Numbered from the stretch's first letter, positions 53,641 to 64,000 are shown. The stretch is 64,000 nucleotides of DNA from Symbiodinium sp. CCMP2592 (GCA_905221615.1 CAJNDT010006140.1:317908-381907), one strand, 5' to 3'. Program-made: numbers and translations. Notes: a model not told the origin generated them from the letters alone.

Positions 53641-54212
53641 AAGACAGGTTTGTGCAGGCCCAGGCCGTTGCGCCCGCGCCCGATGCTTCCCCCGAATGTT
53701 TCACGTAGCAGCATGAGAACCTCAGCCTTGTCGAAGGACTGCGACACCTCCAAGAAGCACCCGGACAATGACCCCAAGCAAGAAATGCTACCATCTCCGT
53801 CAAAAAAACCGGCCAAGTACTGCAATTTGGAACCCGCACGTGCATCGATCGATTCAGTGGACCTGACGCTTGCAGCGTCCAGGGGCAAGTCATAAACACT
53901 GCCTTTCACGTCAAAGCATGACAGCCTAGGCCAGGCAAGAGTCTTCATAAAGGCTCGGAGCTTCTCGTTCTTTCGGCGAACTTCTGGCAGTCCATCCTCA
54001 TACATTGCAGTGAAGCTGCCGATCCGAGTCATGGACGCTGACCAGTCAGCCACTGCCTGTTGAGCTCCCCCAGCTGCAGAAGCTTTGCGAACTGTTCCAA
54101 CTCCATTCTGTCGATGTTTCAACGACCCCAACCACACACGAGCCAGCTCAGGTTGCAGAGACTTGCCACCTTGTCCCAGGCATTTCGCAAGCAGAGATCT
54201 CAGAGACTGCAT
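53630..54212 (-). CDS. LAGLIDADG-type endonuclease-like protein, N-terminal half
   Basis: Starts at an ATG at 54,212 (tentative, since the frame is not closed immediately upstream). The first LAGLIDADG helix, YLAGFFDGDG, is residues 132-141 (about 53,819-53,790) and ends in the expected acidic residue. It is followed by a fold core with SQSFDKAEVLMLLRETFGGS and HKPVLRW. After HKPVLRW (about 53,640) the homologous reading continues in another frame, where VFGQSARRAA follows. One base must be removed or skipped to join the halves. The simplest reading is a single-base frameshift (pseudogene or sequencing error). The 130-residue N-terminal extension before the first helix has no recognised domain. 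I recall similar proteins as a multicopy family in Symbiodiniaceae; a database search would confirm this. Confidence 0.7.
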
Positions 54213-55854
54213 ACGTCCCGGTAGTTGCCGCAGAGTTAAAAGACAAAGCTGGTTCTTGACTGTCGGCTTCGATTTCGCACACTCGTGCTCTAGCAGGTCT
54301 GGCTGGGACCCGATGATGATTGCTCAGTCTAGCTGCCGTACTGAGGATCCGCAGCAAGACCAAACAGAATTAATCGCAGCTGCACTATCCCTGGCTACTT
54401 TCTGAGGCCGTGCACCTTCCAGTAACCCGGGCTTCCCACACTGCACACAGCCACTCCGAATTTCTGCAATTAGTGAACTATCCCAGCATGATCCTCCCTA
54501 TTAAGCTTCCAAGCCTTCGCGAAAATCAGCCAAAGCCCTTGAATTACCACAGCTTATGCCCAAAGTCTCGCTGAGATGCGGGAACGTAGATCGCATCGGA
54601 GCATAGCAGATGCCTTAATGTAGAGAGATGCAAGTCATGGCTCGGACTTGTCTATCAACAGTCCGAGCGGAAACAGGATGCTTTACATGCAAAAATAACT
54701 GAATATGCCCGATCTTGGTAAATGACACTTGCAGCAAAGCGCACTGTGGTAATCTCTGGGACCCTGTACTTCATATTTAACGAGAGTCAAAACCAGGATG
54801 CCTATCTAATCGTCCGAGCAAAACGACACCAAACCCCGCAATCGCGAGCTCCGAAACTTAGACTTCACATCCGTTTTTTGTTGATGTGGGCCAGCATGCT
54901 GATCCAAGCTTTGTTTGTTTGCAAACAGCTTAACGTGAGCTAGCCTCTTTGGTTCTGAAAGTTCAGGCGAATCTTCCTCGTTTCAGCCAGCAACGACATC
55001 CACGCTTTTCGCTTTCTTCAGCATCCCATGACGGACCATCAGAACATCTGTCCAAGTCCAAGCAGCAAAGTGATGCCCCAGCCAAGGGCCTGCAAAACAG
55101 GGCTTTAGGGTTCCGGGCATCACCACCCGATTTTTTACCTGGTGGGGGTGCGGAGGCTTTTACATGGCATCACGGTCACAAAGTCGGCCAGTGCCTGCCC
55201 CAGCCAGCTAGGATGCCCCACGCCCCATGGATCCACCTTCACAGTTCAGCGGAGACGTAAACACAGAGGGACCACCAAATCTTCAAGACAGCATGCATGC
55301 TGTAGATATACCTAAGCCTTTAACCTTGCAGCCCTCAGCCATAGATGTGCCTAAATTTGCAAGCAAACCTAACCGCAAGTAGCTACAATATACACAGATG
55401 CTTGGAAACTTACATTCCCAGACGTGCTCAGACGTGTTACATTACCAGGCATGAGGGCACCGGACGTGCGCTAAAGCCTTCAAAAGTCAGGCTTGTAAAG
55501 GTTGAAGGCTGCAGTATGCTCATGTTCTGGAATTCAGGGCTTCGCAACTTGGTATGCCTCTAGGCTATCAGGTTTTGTCTAGCATCCCTTCCCATAGGCT
55601 CCCAATCATCATGCCCAGAAAAATTCCAGAAAACATGAGGTAGGTAGGGGCCGAACACTAAATGACAGGATCCTGCTTACGGGGACCTCTAAGAAGGGCC
55701 CTCTCCGTCTTTTCTGAAAGCTCCACATGAAAATTCCGCCCCACAAAACTCAGCTCAGGCACTGTCGCCCACCAGCCGGGCAAGATCTCATCGCGTCCAT
55801 TGCCTGAAGTTCAGTGCTCGACTCGAGAGGGACCTGTGACTCAGTAAGTGAGCC
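54213..55854. other. Gene-free stretch upstream of the LAGLIDADG gene
   Basis: No splice-leader, TATA or other promoter signal could be supported upstream of 54,212. ORFs up to 106 codons are mostly shadows or lack motifs. Confidence 0.5.
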
Positions 55855-55972
55855 ATATGGGTAGTTCTCCAAATTAGGACCCTTTTTAGGGTCCTTTGTT
55901 AGAAGGATGCCGTACGTTTTGGGGAGACCTAACAAGGGACCCTGAATGACCCTAATTTAGAAAAACGACCCA
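55855..55972. mobile_element. H12-related hairpin
   Basis: ATGGGTAGTTCTCCAAATTAGG to CCTAATTTAGAAAAACGACCC, with interior GACCCTTTTTAGGGTCC and AACAAGGGACCC. It has the same layout as H12 but differs in sequence. Confidence 0.5.
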
Positions 55973-56234
55973 CATCAGAAACCCCTTGAGCCAAGGCGCG
56001 CATGCCGTCGATGATGTTCTCTGGCCCAAGATTGCCTCTATACGCTGAGATTCCGGTCCGGTGATGGAGCACGCTCGTGCGAGGGGTGGGTTTTTTGTTT
56101 TCGGGGACCAATGTCGATGGCAGAGCCGTTTAATAAGTTTAACAAGAAGGCACAAGGGGAACAGGACAGGAAACACACATCGGAACTGCTAAAACCACTG
56201 CCTGGAATTCCCCATCATGCCTGGGTTCGCACAT

Positions 56235-56335
56235 GGGTGGTTGTCAAAATTGTGGTCCTTTTTTGGGTACCCTAAATATTAGGTGCCGCATTGTAATAAG
56301 GATCAAAAAAGGGACCCTAATATTGACAACCACCC
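56235..56335. mobile_element. H12 hairpin element
   Basis: GGGTGGTTGTCAAAATTGTGG to CCCTAATATTGACAACCACCC. Interior GGGTACCCTAAATATTAGG as at 16,798. It carries an extra GATCAAAAAAGGGACC in the right half that the other copy lacks. Confidence 0.88.
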
Positions 56336-56610
56336 ACATTAACATACCAGAACCTACCGCTTACAGTGTCTTAGTAGCAGTGTTGTAGACTTGTACATTT
56401 CGAGTGGCTGTAGGTATCTTGACCTTCAGGGAGTGTCAAGAGCCGAAGACAAAACCCTAAACCCTAAACCCAAGCCGCAAACCCTAACTAACAGAAGCTC
56501 TATCAAACCTCACTCCCCGAAATCCCGAGAACCTCAAACAGACTTAAAGCTGAATCAGAAGCTGATTTCCCAGCCACACCATCCCAATCCTTGCAGAACC
56601 TAATAGGACC

Positions 56611-56692
56611 TACCCTAAGGCCCCAAAGTAGTTCAATTTTGGGGTTTGCATATAGAATCCTATAAGGTAATTCCAAAAAGGAACCTTAGGGC
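56611..56692. mobile_element. H4 element, right arm shortened
   Basis: Starts TACCCTAAGGCCCCAAAGTAG and reaches CCAAAAAGGAACCTTAGGGC. It lacks the ACTACTTTGGGG part of the right arm. Confidence 0.78.
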
Positions 56693-56803
56693 AATGACCT
56701 TCAACTAATTACGGTTCCCAGCGACCGAAAACCCAGTAGTAGGCAAACATGATGACCAGAAACTCCTGGAAGCAGGTGAACGGAGATCCTGTTCAGTTAG
56801 GTT

Positions 56804-56913
56804 CCCAGAGACTCCACTATCCCTTGATTAAGGAATACTCCTTAAATCATTTTGGGGATCCTACTATAATTTAAAGGTACATTCCTTAATTAAGGGGTTT
56901 TGGAGTCTCTGGG
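56804..56913. mobile_element. H5 hairpin element
   Basis: CCCAGAGACTCCACTATCCC to GGGGTTTTGGAGTCTCTGGG, interior CTATAATTTAAAGGTACATTCC. The inner arms are diverged but the ends are intact. Confidence 0.88.
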
Positions 56914-58467
56914 TTTGTCGTTTATATACAGGATTTGCATGGGGATTGAGATAATCTTGGAGTTCAGGGCTTTAGGATTTGTGAAAGTGGATTGGGGTTC
57001 TACGGCGTTTAGAGTATCCAGTGTATTCCCTGAGCCATATCTTCGGGTTGCAGGATTTTGGACCTTCGGGTACCAGGCTGTAGTGTCCAGCACGTGAGGC
57101 TTTGAGCTTTTCGAGGCTTCCGGATGGTAAACCCTAAACCCTAAACCCCTAAACCCTAAACTATAAAATGCGCTGATGGCCTTCAGCCCCAAAGCCCGAA
57201 AAAGCTCCTGAAACCCCCCAGGCCCTACAGTAGCTGCTAAAGGAAGGGCCCTGAAATGCTTGTTGCGAGCTAGGTTGTCTGACCTCAAAAAGGAAACGGT
57301 GCAAAAACACGACACACTTTTCCTTACCTGGTTGGGTCAACGATACAACAGTCCTTTGAACATGATCTGAAAGCATCGTCACATAGTCCAGCTAGCTCAG
57401 TCAGTCTAAGTCTTGCCGTATTACTCTGGCGATGGTACAACAAGCTATGTTGGGACAGATTTAGAGTTGGGGGCTTTGCAGAAGCAGGGCAGTTTGAAGC
57501 TGCAGAGGTAAGGGCTCTTGGGTGGGGTAGTTCAAGTATCAGGACGTAGAGGTATGACACGCTCTGCAGGCCTTACAATACTTCAGGTTTCCTCGGCCAT
57601 CCCTTGTTGCTGAAGCGTCCTTCGTCAGGCAATTAGTTATGACACTATGAAATAACTACTTACGAAGTCCCCCGACCCTCCAAGTACGTTGGATGAAACT
57701 GGGAAGCTCCATAGAGACGACGGTGAAGGCAATGATGCACATGGGCGTCAGCTGGCCTTGGTAGCTGGTGTCAGCTTGTCTAAGGCCGTAAAGGCTCACC
57801 CATCTTGCGATAGATGGTCGTTCGTATCCATGTCATAGTGTGCCATCACGTATGCATGAGAACCCTCTAAACCCAAACCCTGAATCCAAAACCTAAAACT
57901 CCAAACCCCTAAACTGCCCTAAACCCCAACCCGCTAACAAAGACACAGCCAGGCGCTTCGATCTTGCATCGTGCTCCGCAGTGTCGGCAGAGTGACGACG
58001 ATTGCGAAGGCGTACCTGGGATAAGCTTCCTGTGCGCATTTCAGGCTTTTAGGGTTCAGGGTCAACAGACTTAGATATTTAGGGTTTAGGCATAAGGCAG
58101 AAGAATTCAGGGTACGGTTTCACGAGCTATTTAGAGCAGGCTTCGAGGGCTTTCGTGATGCTTGGGCTCTGGGCTGACGATGTTGGTTTGCGATTGGTGA
58201 GGGCATTCGTTAGGTAGCAGGGTGCAGCGGTATGGGAGCTACGGTGCAAAGGTGGCATGCAGTCGAAGTGCGACTGGCCGTATGCACCGGTGGGGATGTT
58301 ACAGTGGCGCAGTGAATTTCGTGATGCTCGCCATTGTCATCATAATTACCATATTCGTTCTCAACATTGCATCATCGTCATCAGAAACGTCTTTGCAAGA
58401 TGCCCTATACCACACGGACCCCGAAGCACCTGCACACATGCCAAACCATAGCGTAACGAACACTGAT
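56914..58467. other. Gene-free stretch
   Basis: A telomere-like CCCTAAACC tract is at about 57,128-57,165. A fragment resembling one H1 end (GACCCTCCAAGTA) is at about 57,672-57,684. The minus ORF at 56,890-57,315 (141 codons) crosses the H5 element and a telomere-like tract and is not credible as a gene. Confidence 0.5.
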
Positions 58468-58512
58468 CCTAAACCCTAAACCCTGAACCCTAAACCCTAA
58501 AACCCTAAACCT
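58468..58512 (-). repeat. Internal telomere-like tract
   Basis: Six CCCTAAA-type heptamers. Confidence 0.88.
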
Positions 58513-58636
58513 TTGGATCCAACCCCAGCAAGTCGCATCACGTAGGAGAAGACGGAGAAGAGGCTGAGGAAGGATTCAAAGGCAGGCTCTTCACCACCCA
58601 CCTCTGATCAGAACGGGCTTCCCATGTCTCCACGAC

Positions 58637-58674
58637 GTAGTAGTAGTAGTAGTAGGAGTAGCAGTAGCAGTAGC

Positions 58675-58716
<42 letters not shown>
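58637..58716. repeat. (TAG)n trinucleotide repeat
   Basis: About 26 TAG/CAG/GAG triplets. The plus-strand poly-Ser ORF across it is a repeat artefact. Confidence 0.93.
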
Positions 58717-59238
58717 CTAAGTACCCAGAGAATTCTTTCGGGTTTAGGATTGCTTTTAGCCACTAGTCTCCTATATTACCATCCAATCTGTGACGTTTTA
58801 AGTTCGAAGTGGAGCTGCTCTAGGTAAATCTCTGCTTAGGAGCCTGATCCGGTTGCTAGAACAGGGAATCATCCATCTGAACGTCAAGTGTGAAGACAGG
58901 AAAAACGACCCTCCATTAGCCCCTAGCCCCTTGGAAGGACCCTCCTCGTCACCGAAAGCATACGTGACGTCGGGTCTCGAGATCACGGCTGTTTCGTGGT
59001 CGGGCTGTGTTGCAAACCTATTGCGACAGAGGCTCTGCATGACCAACCCTGCAACCCATTCCTGAACATCGTACTTAAAACCCCAACCCACATCAAGTGT
59101 GTTTTTGTTTTGAAAGTGGGTGTTTGGGATTGGAGCGAAATCGCACGAGGATATCAACCCTGAGACTCGAATCGAGCCCGGGGAATCCAGGCTAACAAGA
59201 ATCCCAAACGATGAACCAGTGCTACTCGCAGTCTCCGC

Positions 59239-59320
59239 TGTGGTTCCTTTTTGGGGTTACCTTGCAAGATGCTCAATACATAACTGGTTAAGCCCAAGAA
59301 AAGGAACTACGACGGACTGA
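59239..59320. mobile_element. Decayed H4 element
   Basis: CTGTGGTTCCTTTTTGGGGTTACC and AGAAAAGGAACTACGACGG retain the inner arm words of H4. The outer ends and centre are gone. Confidence 0.55.
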
Positions 59321-59524
59321 GACTATAGGTACCTTGGGCCGTGCTGCATCCCCAACCTCTTCTGACACTCCAAAGCCCAATGCCCCTGTTTAAAGAGCAA
59401 CTGTTCCCGAGCTGCATTGACGCCCACACTTCGATACGGCTTGTTCCAGGTCGTGGCACAATCCTTCGAGTGACGGCGGCTATATGTCCGTGAACAGTTT
59501 ACTACTGCTTTCGCTGCTGGCCTT

Positions 59525-59862
59525 GGTGATGGTGATGATGATGACGGGATGCTGGTGGTGGCGGTGACACCCGTGACGTAGAAAATGAAGATTCTGATGG
59601 TCATGGCACCGAGGAAACGGATGCACAAAATGATGGCGATGACCGCGATGATGATGATGATGATGATGATGATCATGAGTCTGATGCTGATGCTGATGCT
59701 GATGCTGATGATGATGATGATGATGCTGACGCTGGTCCTGGTGCTGCTGATGCTGGTGCTGCTGACGATGATAGTGATGATGGTGATGATGATGCCAATA
59801 ATCATGATGCTGCTGATGCTGACACTGATGCTGTTGCTGCTGCTGATGATGATGATGGAAGT
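59525..59862. repeat. Compound (GAT)n/(GCT)n trinucleotide repeat
   Basis: About 340 bp of GATGAT, GCTGAT and GCTGCT triplets with few interruptions. The plus-strand frame gives Met-rich, and the minus-strand frames His/Gln- and Ile/Ser-rich, peptides of up to 198 codons. No domain accompanies them. Confidence 0.9.
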
Positions 59863-60052
59863 GGACATTGCAGTGTAAGTCTCCACTTTCGTCTCCACCG
59901 TGAATCTCATAGCTTGCATGGTTCAGGTTGCCTTGAACACTGCCGTATTGGTCCTGCAGCTGCTTTCTTGAAGTCTCAGTAGTCATGCTCGCAATATCCC
60001 CCTAAACCCTAAACCCTGAACCGTGGGCAGCAACACTTGTGTTTGGAGTTAC

Positions 60053-60160
60053 CCTGAGGGTCCATGTACCCATATAGAGATACATGAGCCCCAAAGCACC
60101 TATGTAGGGACTACATTAAGGCCGATGTATACACTATAAGGGTACATGGAGCCTTACGGG
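60053..60160. mobile_element. H2 hairpin element, inverted relative to 21,138
   Basis: CCCTGAGGGTCCATGTACCC to GGGTACATGGAGCCTTACGG. The interior reads GAGATACATGAGCCCCAAAG then GGACTACATTAAGGCC, which is the reverse complement of the interior at 21,138. Confidence 0.87.
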
Positions 60161-61056
60161 AGTTAGTCTTGTGCACTCGAGTTTCAGGCTCTGAGAAGTG
60201 CTCGAGGTGAAGCCTTCGAAAGGCGATGGGCTCTGCGCTCTTAGTTGGCCTAGAGATCACGGTGTAGGGTTCAAGGCCAGAGAATATCCCTCATCTCAAC
60301 TACTGCCGGGGGTCAGAGTTGAAGTCGTCCAGGTTTTGAAATTGTGCGAAAGTACCCGCGTAGACGCAGACCTGGGTCAGGGCAGACACAGCCGCGACTC
60401 ATGGCGAGTTGGCGAGTTTAGCATTCCGAGTCTGCTTTAGGAATGCAGACATTAGAGTTCGGGGTAGCTTTGCAATGGTGCCCCTAGGATTGGGGTCGGA
60501 GTCCGAGGATCGGTTTATGGTCTCTTGAAAGAGCGCTGTAGCAAGTCCTGTCCGCACGGGTTTCGGCCCCAGATCCTGCAAGACTCGGGAACAGAAGCCG
60601 AATTTATCTGCGCATTGCAACTGAAGGCTTGCTGTCCCGATCCAAACGCAGGGCTGGGGCGTGTTGAGCATTTAGGTCCCCTAAAGACGAACACCTCTGC
60701 GAGCAAGGAATCAACGACGAGTCTCCATCTCTAGTAATCGCAAGTCGGAAAGGGATGTGAGTCGAGCACTCTCCTTTAAGCTCGCATTTGAGGCCCCCCC
60801 TTCGCCTGCTATACTGACCTTTGGGCCCAAAATGCCAAGCCCAAAAACACAAGCTATAAATCCACAACCCTCCCCTTTAGCGCCTTGCTCGCAGTGAGCT
60901 CCTCTGTAAAAAGGGGCCTCTTGAATTGAGCTCACCAGTCGGAATGAATTCCGCCCAAGTCCCGACCCACCAGTGCGATTCAAGCGGCCAGGCAAAAGAG
61001 CGTAAGGCCAACACCTGCTCCGGCTAAGGAGTTGGGGCTCAGGGTGTCATGAGTTT
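60161..61056. other. Gene-free stretch
   Basis: Overlapping ORFs of 60-94 codons on both strands without recognisable motifs. No repeat structure. Confidence 0.5.
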
Positions 61057-61150
61057 TACCCATAGGCCCCAAAGTAGTTCCTTTTTGGGATTACCTAATA
61101 AGATTCTATATATGAACCCCAAAAAGGAACTACTTTGGGGCCTCTGGGTA
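61057..61150. mobile_element. H4 hairpin element, well preserved
   Basis: TACCCATAGGCCCCAAAGTAG to CTACTTTGGGGCCTCTGGGTA, 94 bp, TA at both ends, with inner GTTCCTTTTTGGGATTACC pairing to AACCCCAAAAAGGAAC. Confidence 0.9.
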
Positions 61151-62068
61151 GTGCTCTTGGTATCTTCGTCTTGGGATCGAGGCCTCAGGAGGTATAAGCT
61201 CCCAGAGCATCGCGGATGTAGTGTAACTCAAGGCAAATCCCTCTTCGGCCTATCCAAGCAGAGTTGTGCAGCAAATGCCCGATGTCCACCTTCGAAGGGC
61301 ACGGGATGCATCGTGCGTCTGGATCTGGGATTCGCAGTGCGCCGAACACATCGAGTTGGGTCTTCGGTACACTACGCGTTGCGTAACGATTGATCCGGAA
61401 CCATGCTTTCGAGTCTCCTGCAGCAGATCTTGAAGATGGGGCTGGGATGAAGCAAGTACTTTGCGCGACATGATATTTTTGGTCAAATATTGCAGGAGTT
61501 TGGGCTTGAAAACATGTTCAGCATACCGCGTCCAACAAGTCTCCAACTTAGGGTTCAGGATTTCGGGCTTGGGGATTAAGGGTTTAAGGTTAGAGTCTAG
61601 AGTCTAGGGCTTAGGGTTTTAAGGTTTATCATAGCCCCGGACTTCAATCGCTCGGGTCAGGTTGCGGCGTCCAGGGCTTGCTCTAGCCAGGGGCCCCTGT
61701 TCAGGCTCCTCAGTAGTGTTATGGTAAGGGTTTCAGGGTGATAGCCTGCTGCTTTGGTCTGGACTCTGGTTCTTGTGTGGTCCAACCAGTTCTTCATAAC
61801 TTCAGGTTTCGGGGCAGTCCGGCATCCGACAACAGCATGGTCCTTACTAGGGTCTAAGGTTTAGGGTTTAGGGTTTAGGGAATATTATTGAATTGAAGGT
61901 TTTGGGTTTGCAATTCAGGTCTGATAGGATTGAGAGGTCTACACAGTTTTGCTCAGATCGCTGCCGGGCAGCATAGCTGTAGAACAGCGTAGTGGACGTC
62001 AGCAGGACTGCCCACCATTTTCCTCAGCGGCTCCAGGGAAGGGAAGATGATCTCAACCCCCACACTGG
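61151..62068. other. Gene-free stretch
   Basis: A short telomere-like tract (about three heptamers) is at 61,856-61,880. Nothing else could be supported. Confidence 0.55.
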
Positions 62069-62323
62069 ATAATTAGGCGTTGGGCTTAGGGCTTAGGCTT
62101 CGCGACACCTATGGGATGCGGGATATACGATTCGTTGGGTTTGGAGCTTAAGGCTCATATCAAGTTGTAGGCTTTGTGTGTCAGATTCTTATCACATCCA
62201 CTACAAGAGTTGGAGCTAGAGCTGCCGCGATACCAGTGCCTTAAGCTCCAAACCCAACGAATCGTATATCCCACATCCCATAGGTGTCGCGAAGCCTAAG
62301 CCCTAAGCCCAACGCCTAATTAT
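62069..62323. mobile_element. H10 giant hairpin with 86-bp arms
   Basis: The left arm 62,069-62,154 (ATAATTAGGCGTTGGGCTTA...TTGGAGCTTAAGGC) is the reverse complement of 62,238-62,323. I see one mismatch, GATGCGGGAT against the complement of ATCCCACATC. An 83-base loop separates the arms. No other copy is in the window. Near-identity of the arms indicates recent formation or gene conversion. No coding capacity in the loop. Confidence 0.92.
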
Positions 62324-62429
62324 AGACATTCCACACAAGAGCTCGTCACGAAGTACTCGTTGCTGTCAGGGTCAGTTCGAAGGAATCCAGATACAGCACC
62401 GAGGCGCGGGCTCTCGATCTATGTTGGAG

Positions 62430-62461
62430 GTTTAGGGTTTAGGGTTTAGGGTTTAGGGTTC
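62430..62461 (+). repeat. Internal telomere-like tract
   Basis: Four consecutive TTTAGGG heptamers, about 110 bp downstream of the giant hairpin. Confidence 0.9.
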
Positions 62462-62780
62462 GCGTTATGCTCACCGGCATCATCGCAGTAGGGGCAGAGG
62501 CAAACGCCGTAGGAACTCTAGCAGGTTCGCATGAGAACTACAACTGGATTTGTTGGAACTATATAGTGTCGGCGAATGGGTGCATCCTGCACATAAGCGC
62601 GCAACCGGGCTCGGAAAGCGAAAGCTTTAACACTGAGCCTCCGCAAGCCCCTGAACCCTACAACCCCCGGTGCACTGCCAAGAAGCGCCCACCATCGTTT
62701 GGATCGCCACCCAAGGGCCAGTGCCAAGTGATTGGCGATGTGATTTGCATGTTGCCCTGGGCAAGATCAAGACCCGATCC

Positions 62781-62887
62781 TACGGTTGATGATAAAAGCC
62801 CTGCATTACCCATATTAAGGAATATACCGTAGCTCCCATAGTTTATAAGGGTCCTTAAAGCACAGCAGGATTGATACCATCAGCCGT
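62781..62887. mobile_element. H6 hairpin element
   Basis: TACGGTTGATGATAAAAGCCC to GATACCATCAGCCGTGG. The interior CCCATATTAAGGAATATACC and GGGTCCTTAAAG is typical. Confidence 0.82.
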
Positions 62888-63870
62888 GGTCAGCCGTAGT
62901 CCCTAGGAGCCTGGGAAGTTTTGAATAGGTCTCCAAGGCACGCTAAAGCAAATTCATTTAAGGACTCTGCCGGGATATCCCTTTCTGACTACTCGGATAC
63001 TGTATTTAGTTTGTTTGCGGCCCCCATAAGACCCTGAACTTCAGGAACCCCGACGCCGTCAAGCCTACAAACACTGAAACATGACTGCGACTGACTCTTT
63101 GGACTCTGCATGGCAGATTTGGACCACAGCACCCATGACACCTTCCAGATTCTCTTGCTGGACTACGAAGCCTAAGCCCCCAACCTTCAACATGGAACCC
63201 TATAACCTTAAACCTTAAGCCCTATAAACCTTAAACCCTAAACCCGAAACCTCACCTTGCTTGCTTTATCCCCATAGGTTTCGTCCGCGACCCTGGTTAC
63301 GTAAATAGGGTTTCAAAAGAATGCCAAGCAGGATCTTGAATGTCCTTTATGGAGTGTGTGAATATCTATATCTATGTAAGTTCTAGGTTTGTGCGTTTGT
63401 CTGGGCCCGAAGCTAAGGACGCGGAATTGAGGATGTAGGTAATCATTTGGGGTATTGAAATTAAAGTACAGGCTTGTTGCGATTGCGAGCCCACTTAGAA
63501 GAACTGTATGTAGCCCCAGAACATGATTCGCATCTTTTTACAACGATAGACCCCCACAAATAAAGCCAAGAAGAAGCAACTCCAAGCGAAGTTGATAAAC
63601 CCAACCTGGACGCCATCAAACCATCATCTTCAGTCATAGAGACTGACTCGAGGATCAGACCGCCGAAAATCATGCCAAACCTGCATCGCTGGAGCTGCGG
63701 TTCATGCTTTGGGTTTAGGGTTTACGGTTTAGGGTTCAGGGCTTTGGTTTGTGGGTAATTTCCAGATTCTAGGCAACATGCAGATTTTTTGTTTTAAGTC
63801 CAGTGGGATTTTAGGCTTTGAGCTAGTTTTAGGGATTAGATGTTGACGACAATAAATACCATTTAATGAT
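62888..63870. other. Gene-free stretch
   Basis: Telomere-like words are at about 63,195-63,250 and 63,710-63,740. No gene or hairpin is supported. Confidence 0.55.
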
Positions 63871-63871
63871 G

Positions 63872-63911
<40 letters not shown>

Positions 63912-63915
63912 CAGC
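63871..63915. repeat. (TAG)n trinucleotide repeat
   Basis: About 15 TAG triplets near the end of the window. The minus-strand poly-Leu ORF is an artefact. Confidence 0.93.
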
Positions 63916-64000
63916 AAGCTTCATATGCCATTCATACAAGGAAAGCAGCAGCAAATCATCCTAAATCAACTTTTGCTGGTGATCGTTGTACGGAAAGACA

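Noticed and set aside
52454..54212. ORFs on the plus strand opposite the LAGLIDADG gene (for example 53,108-53,479)
   Set aside because: They are shadows of the minus-strand gene.
59323..59986. 198- and 168-codon minus-strand ORFs rich in Ile/Ser and His/Gln
   Set aside because: They are produced by the GAT/GCT trinucleotide repeat and contain no domain.
1..64000. Dinoflagellate spliced-leader, tRNA, rRNA or snRNA genes
   Set aside because: Reading for the spliced-leader core (CCATTTTGGCTCAAG) and for typical tRNA T-loop words gave no convincing hit. A dedicated covariance-model search would be decisive.

Overview
This is eukaryotic nuclear DNA, almost all non-coding. It most likely comes from a dinoflagellate, probably Symbiodiniaceae. 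Two observations support this. Plant/dinoflagellate-type telomeric heptamers (TTTAGGG) are scattered through the window in dozens of short internal tracts. The only recognisable protein gene is a two-motif LAGLIDADG protein of a kind I recall as abundant in predicted Symbiodiniaceae proteomes. The second point is from memory and could not be searched here. Most ORFs are short, lie in simple repeats or hairpin elements, and do not look like genes.

Layout. 0-1 kb holds TACTAC-type 11-bp satellites and a 156-bp tandem duplication. 1-47 kb is gene-poor. It carries many 90-120 bp hairpin elements (MITE-like, labelled H1-H13 here), telomere-like tracts, 21-bp and 42-bp minisatellites and microsatellites. 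Within it, 13.7-15.4 kb is bounded by inverted repeats and contains a coding-like stretch with one internal stop. 47.35-51.62 kb is a large tandem array with a 111-bp unit (about 38 units), open in all six reading frames. 52.45-54.21 kb (minus strand) is the LAGLIDADG gene, split by a single-base frame change near 53,640. 54.2-64 kb is gene-poor again, with more hairpin elements, trinucleotide repeats and a very large hairpin (62,069-62,323, 86-bp arms).

Hairpin families by arm sequence: H1 TACTTGGAGGTTCATGGG; H2 CCCTAAGGGTCCATGTAC; H3 AAAGGGTCCTATGTAC; H4 CCCCAAAGTAGTTCC; H5 CCCAGAGACTCCAATATCCC; H6 TACGGTTGATGATATAAA; H7 GTGCTTAGTAGGGAATGG; H9 (9,356) and H10 (62,069) single copies; H11 CCAGAAAGTTGGAATAT; H12 GGGTGGTTGTCAAAATT; H13 CCTACCTTTTTAAGG. 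None encodes a transposase here, so if mobile they depend on enzymes encoded elsewhere.

No operon, promoter, tRNA, rRNA or spliced-leader gene could be supported. The most unusual object is the six-frame-open 111-bp array. Each unit carries a strong hairpin, and several shortened units have lost just that hairpin's centre.
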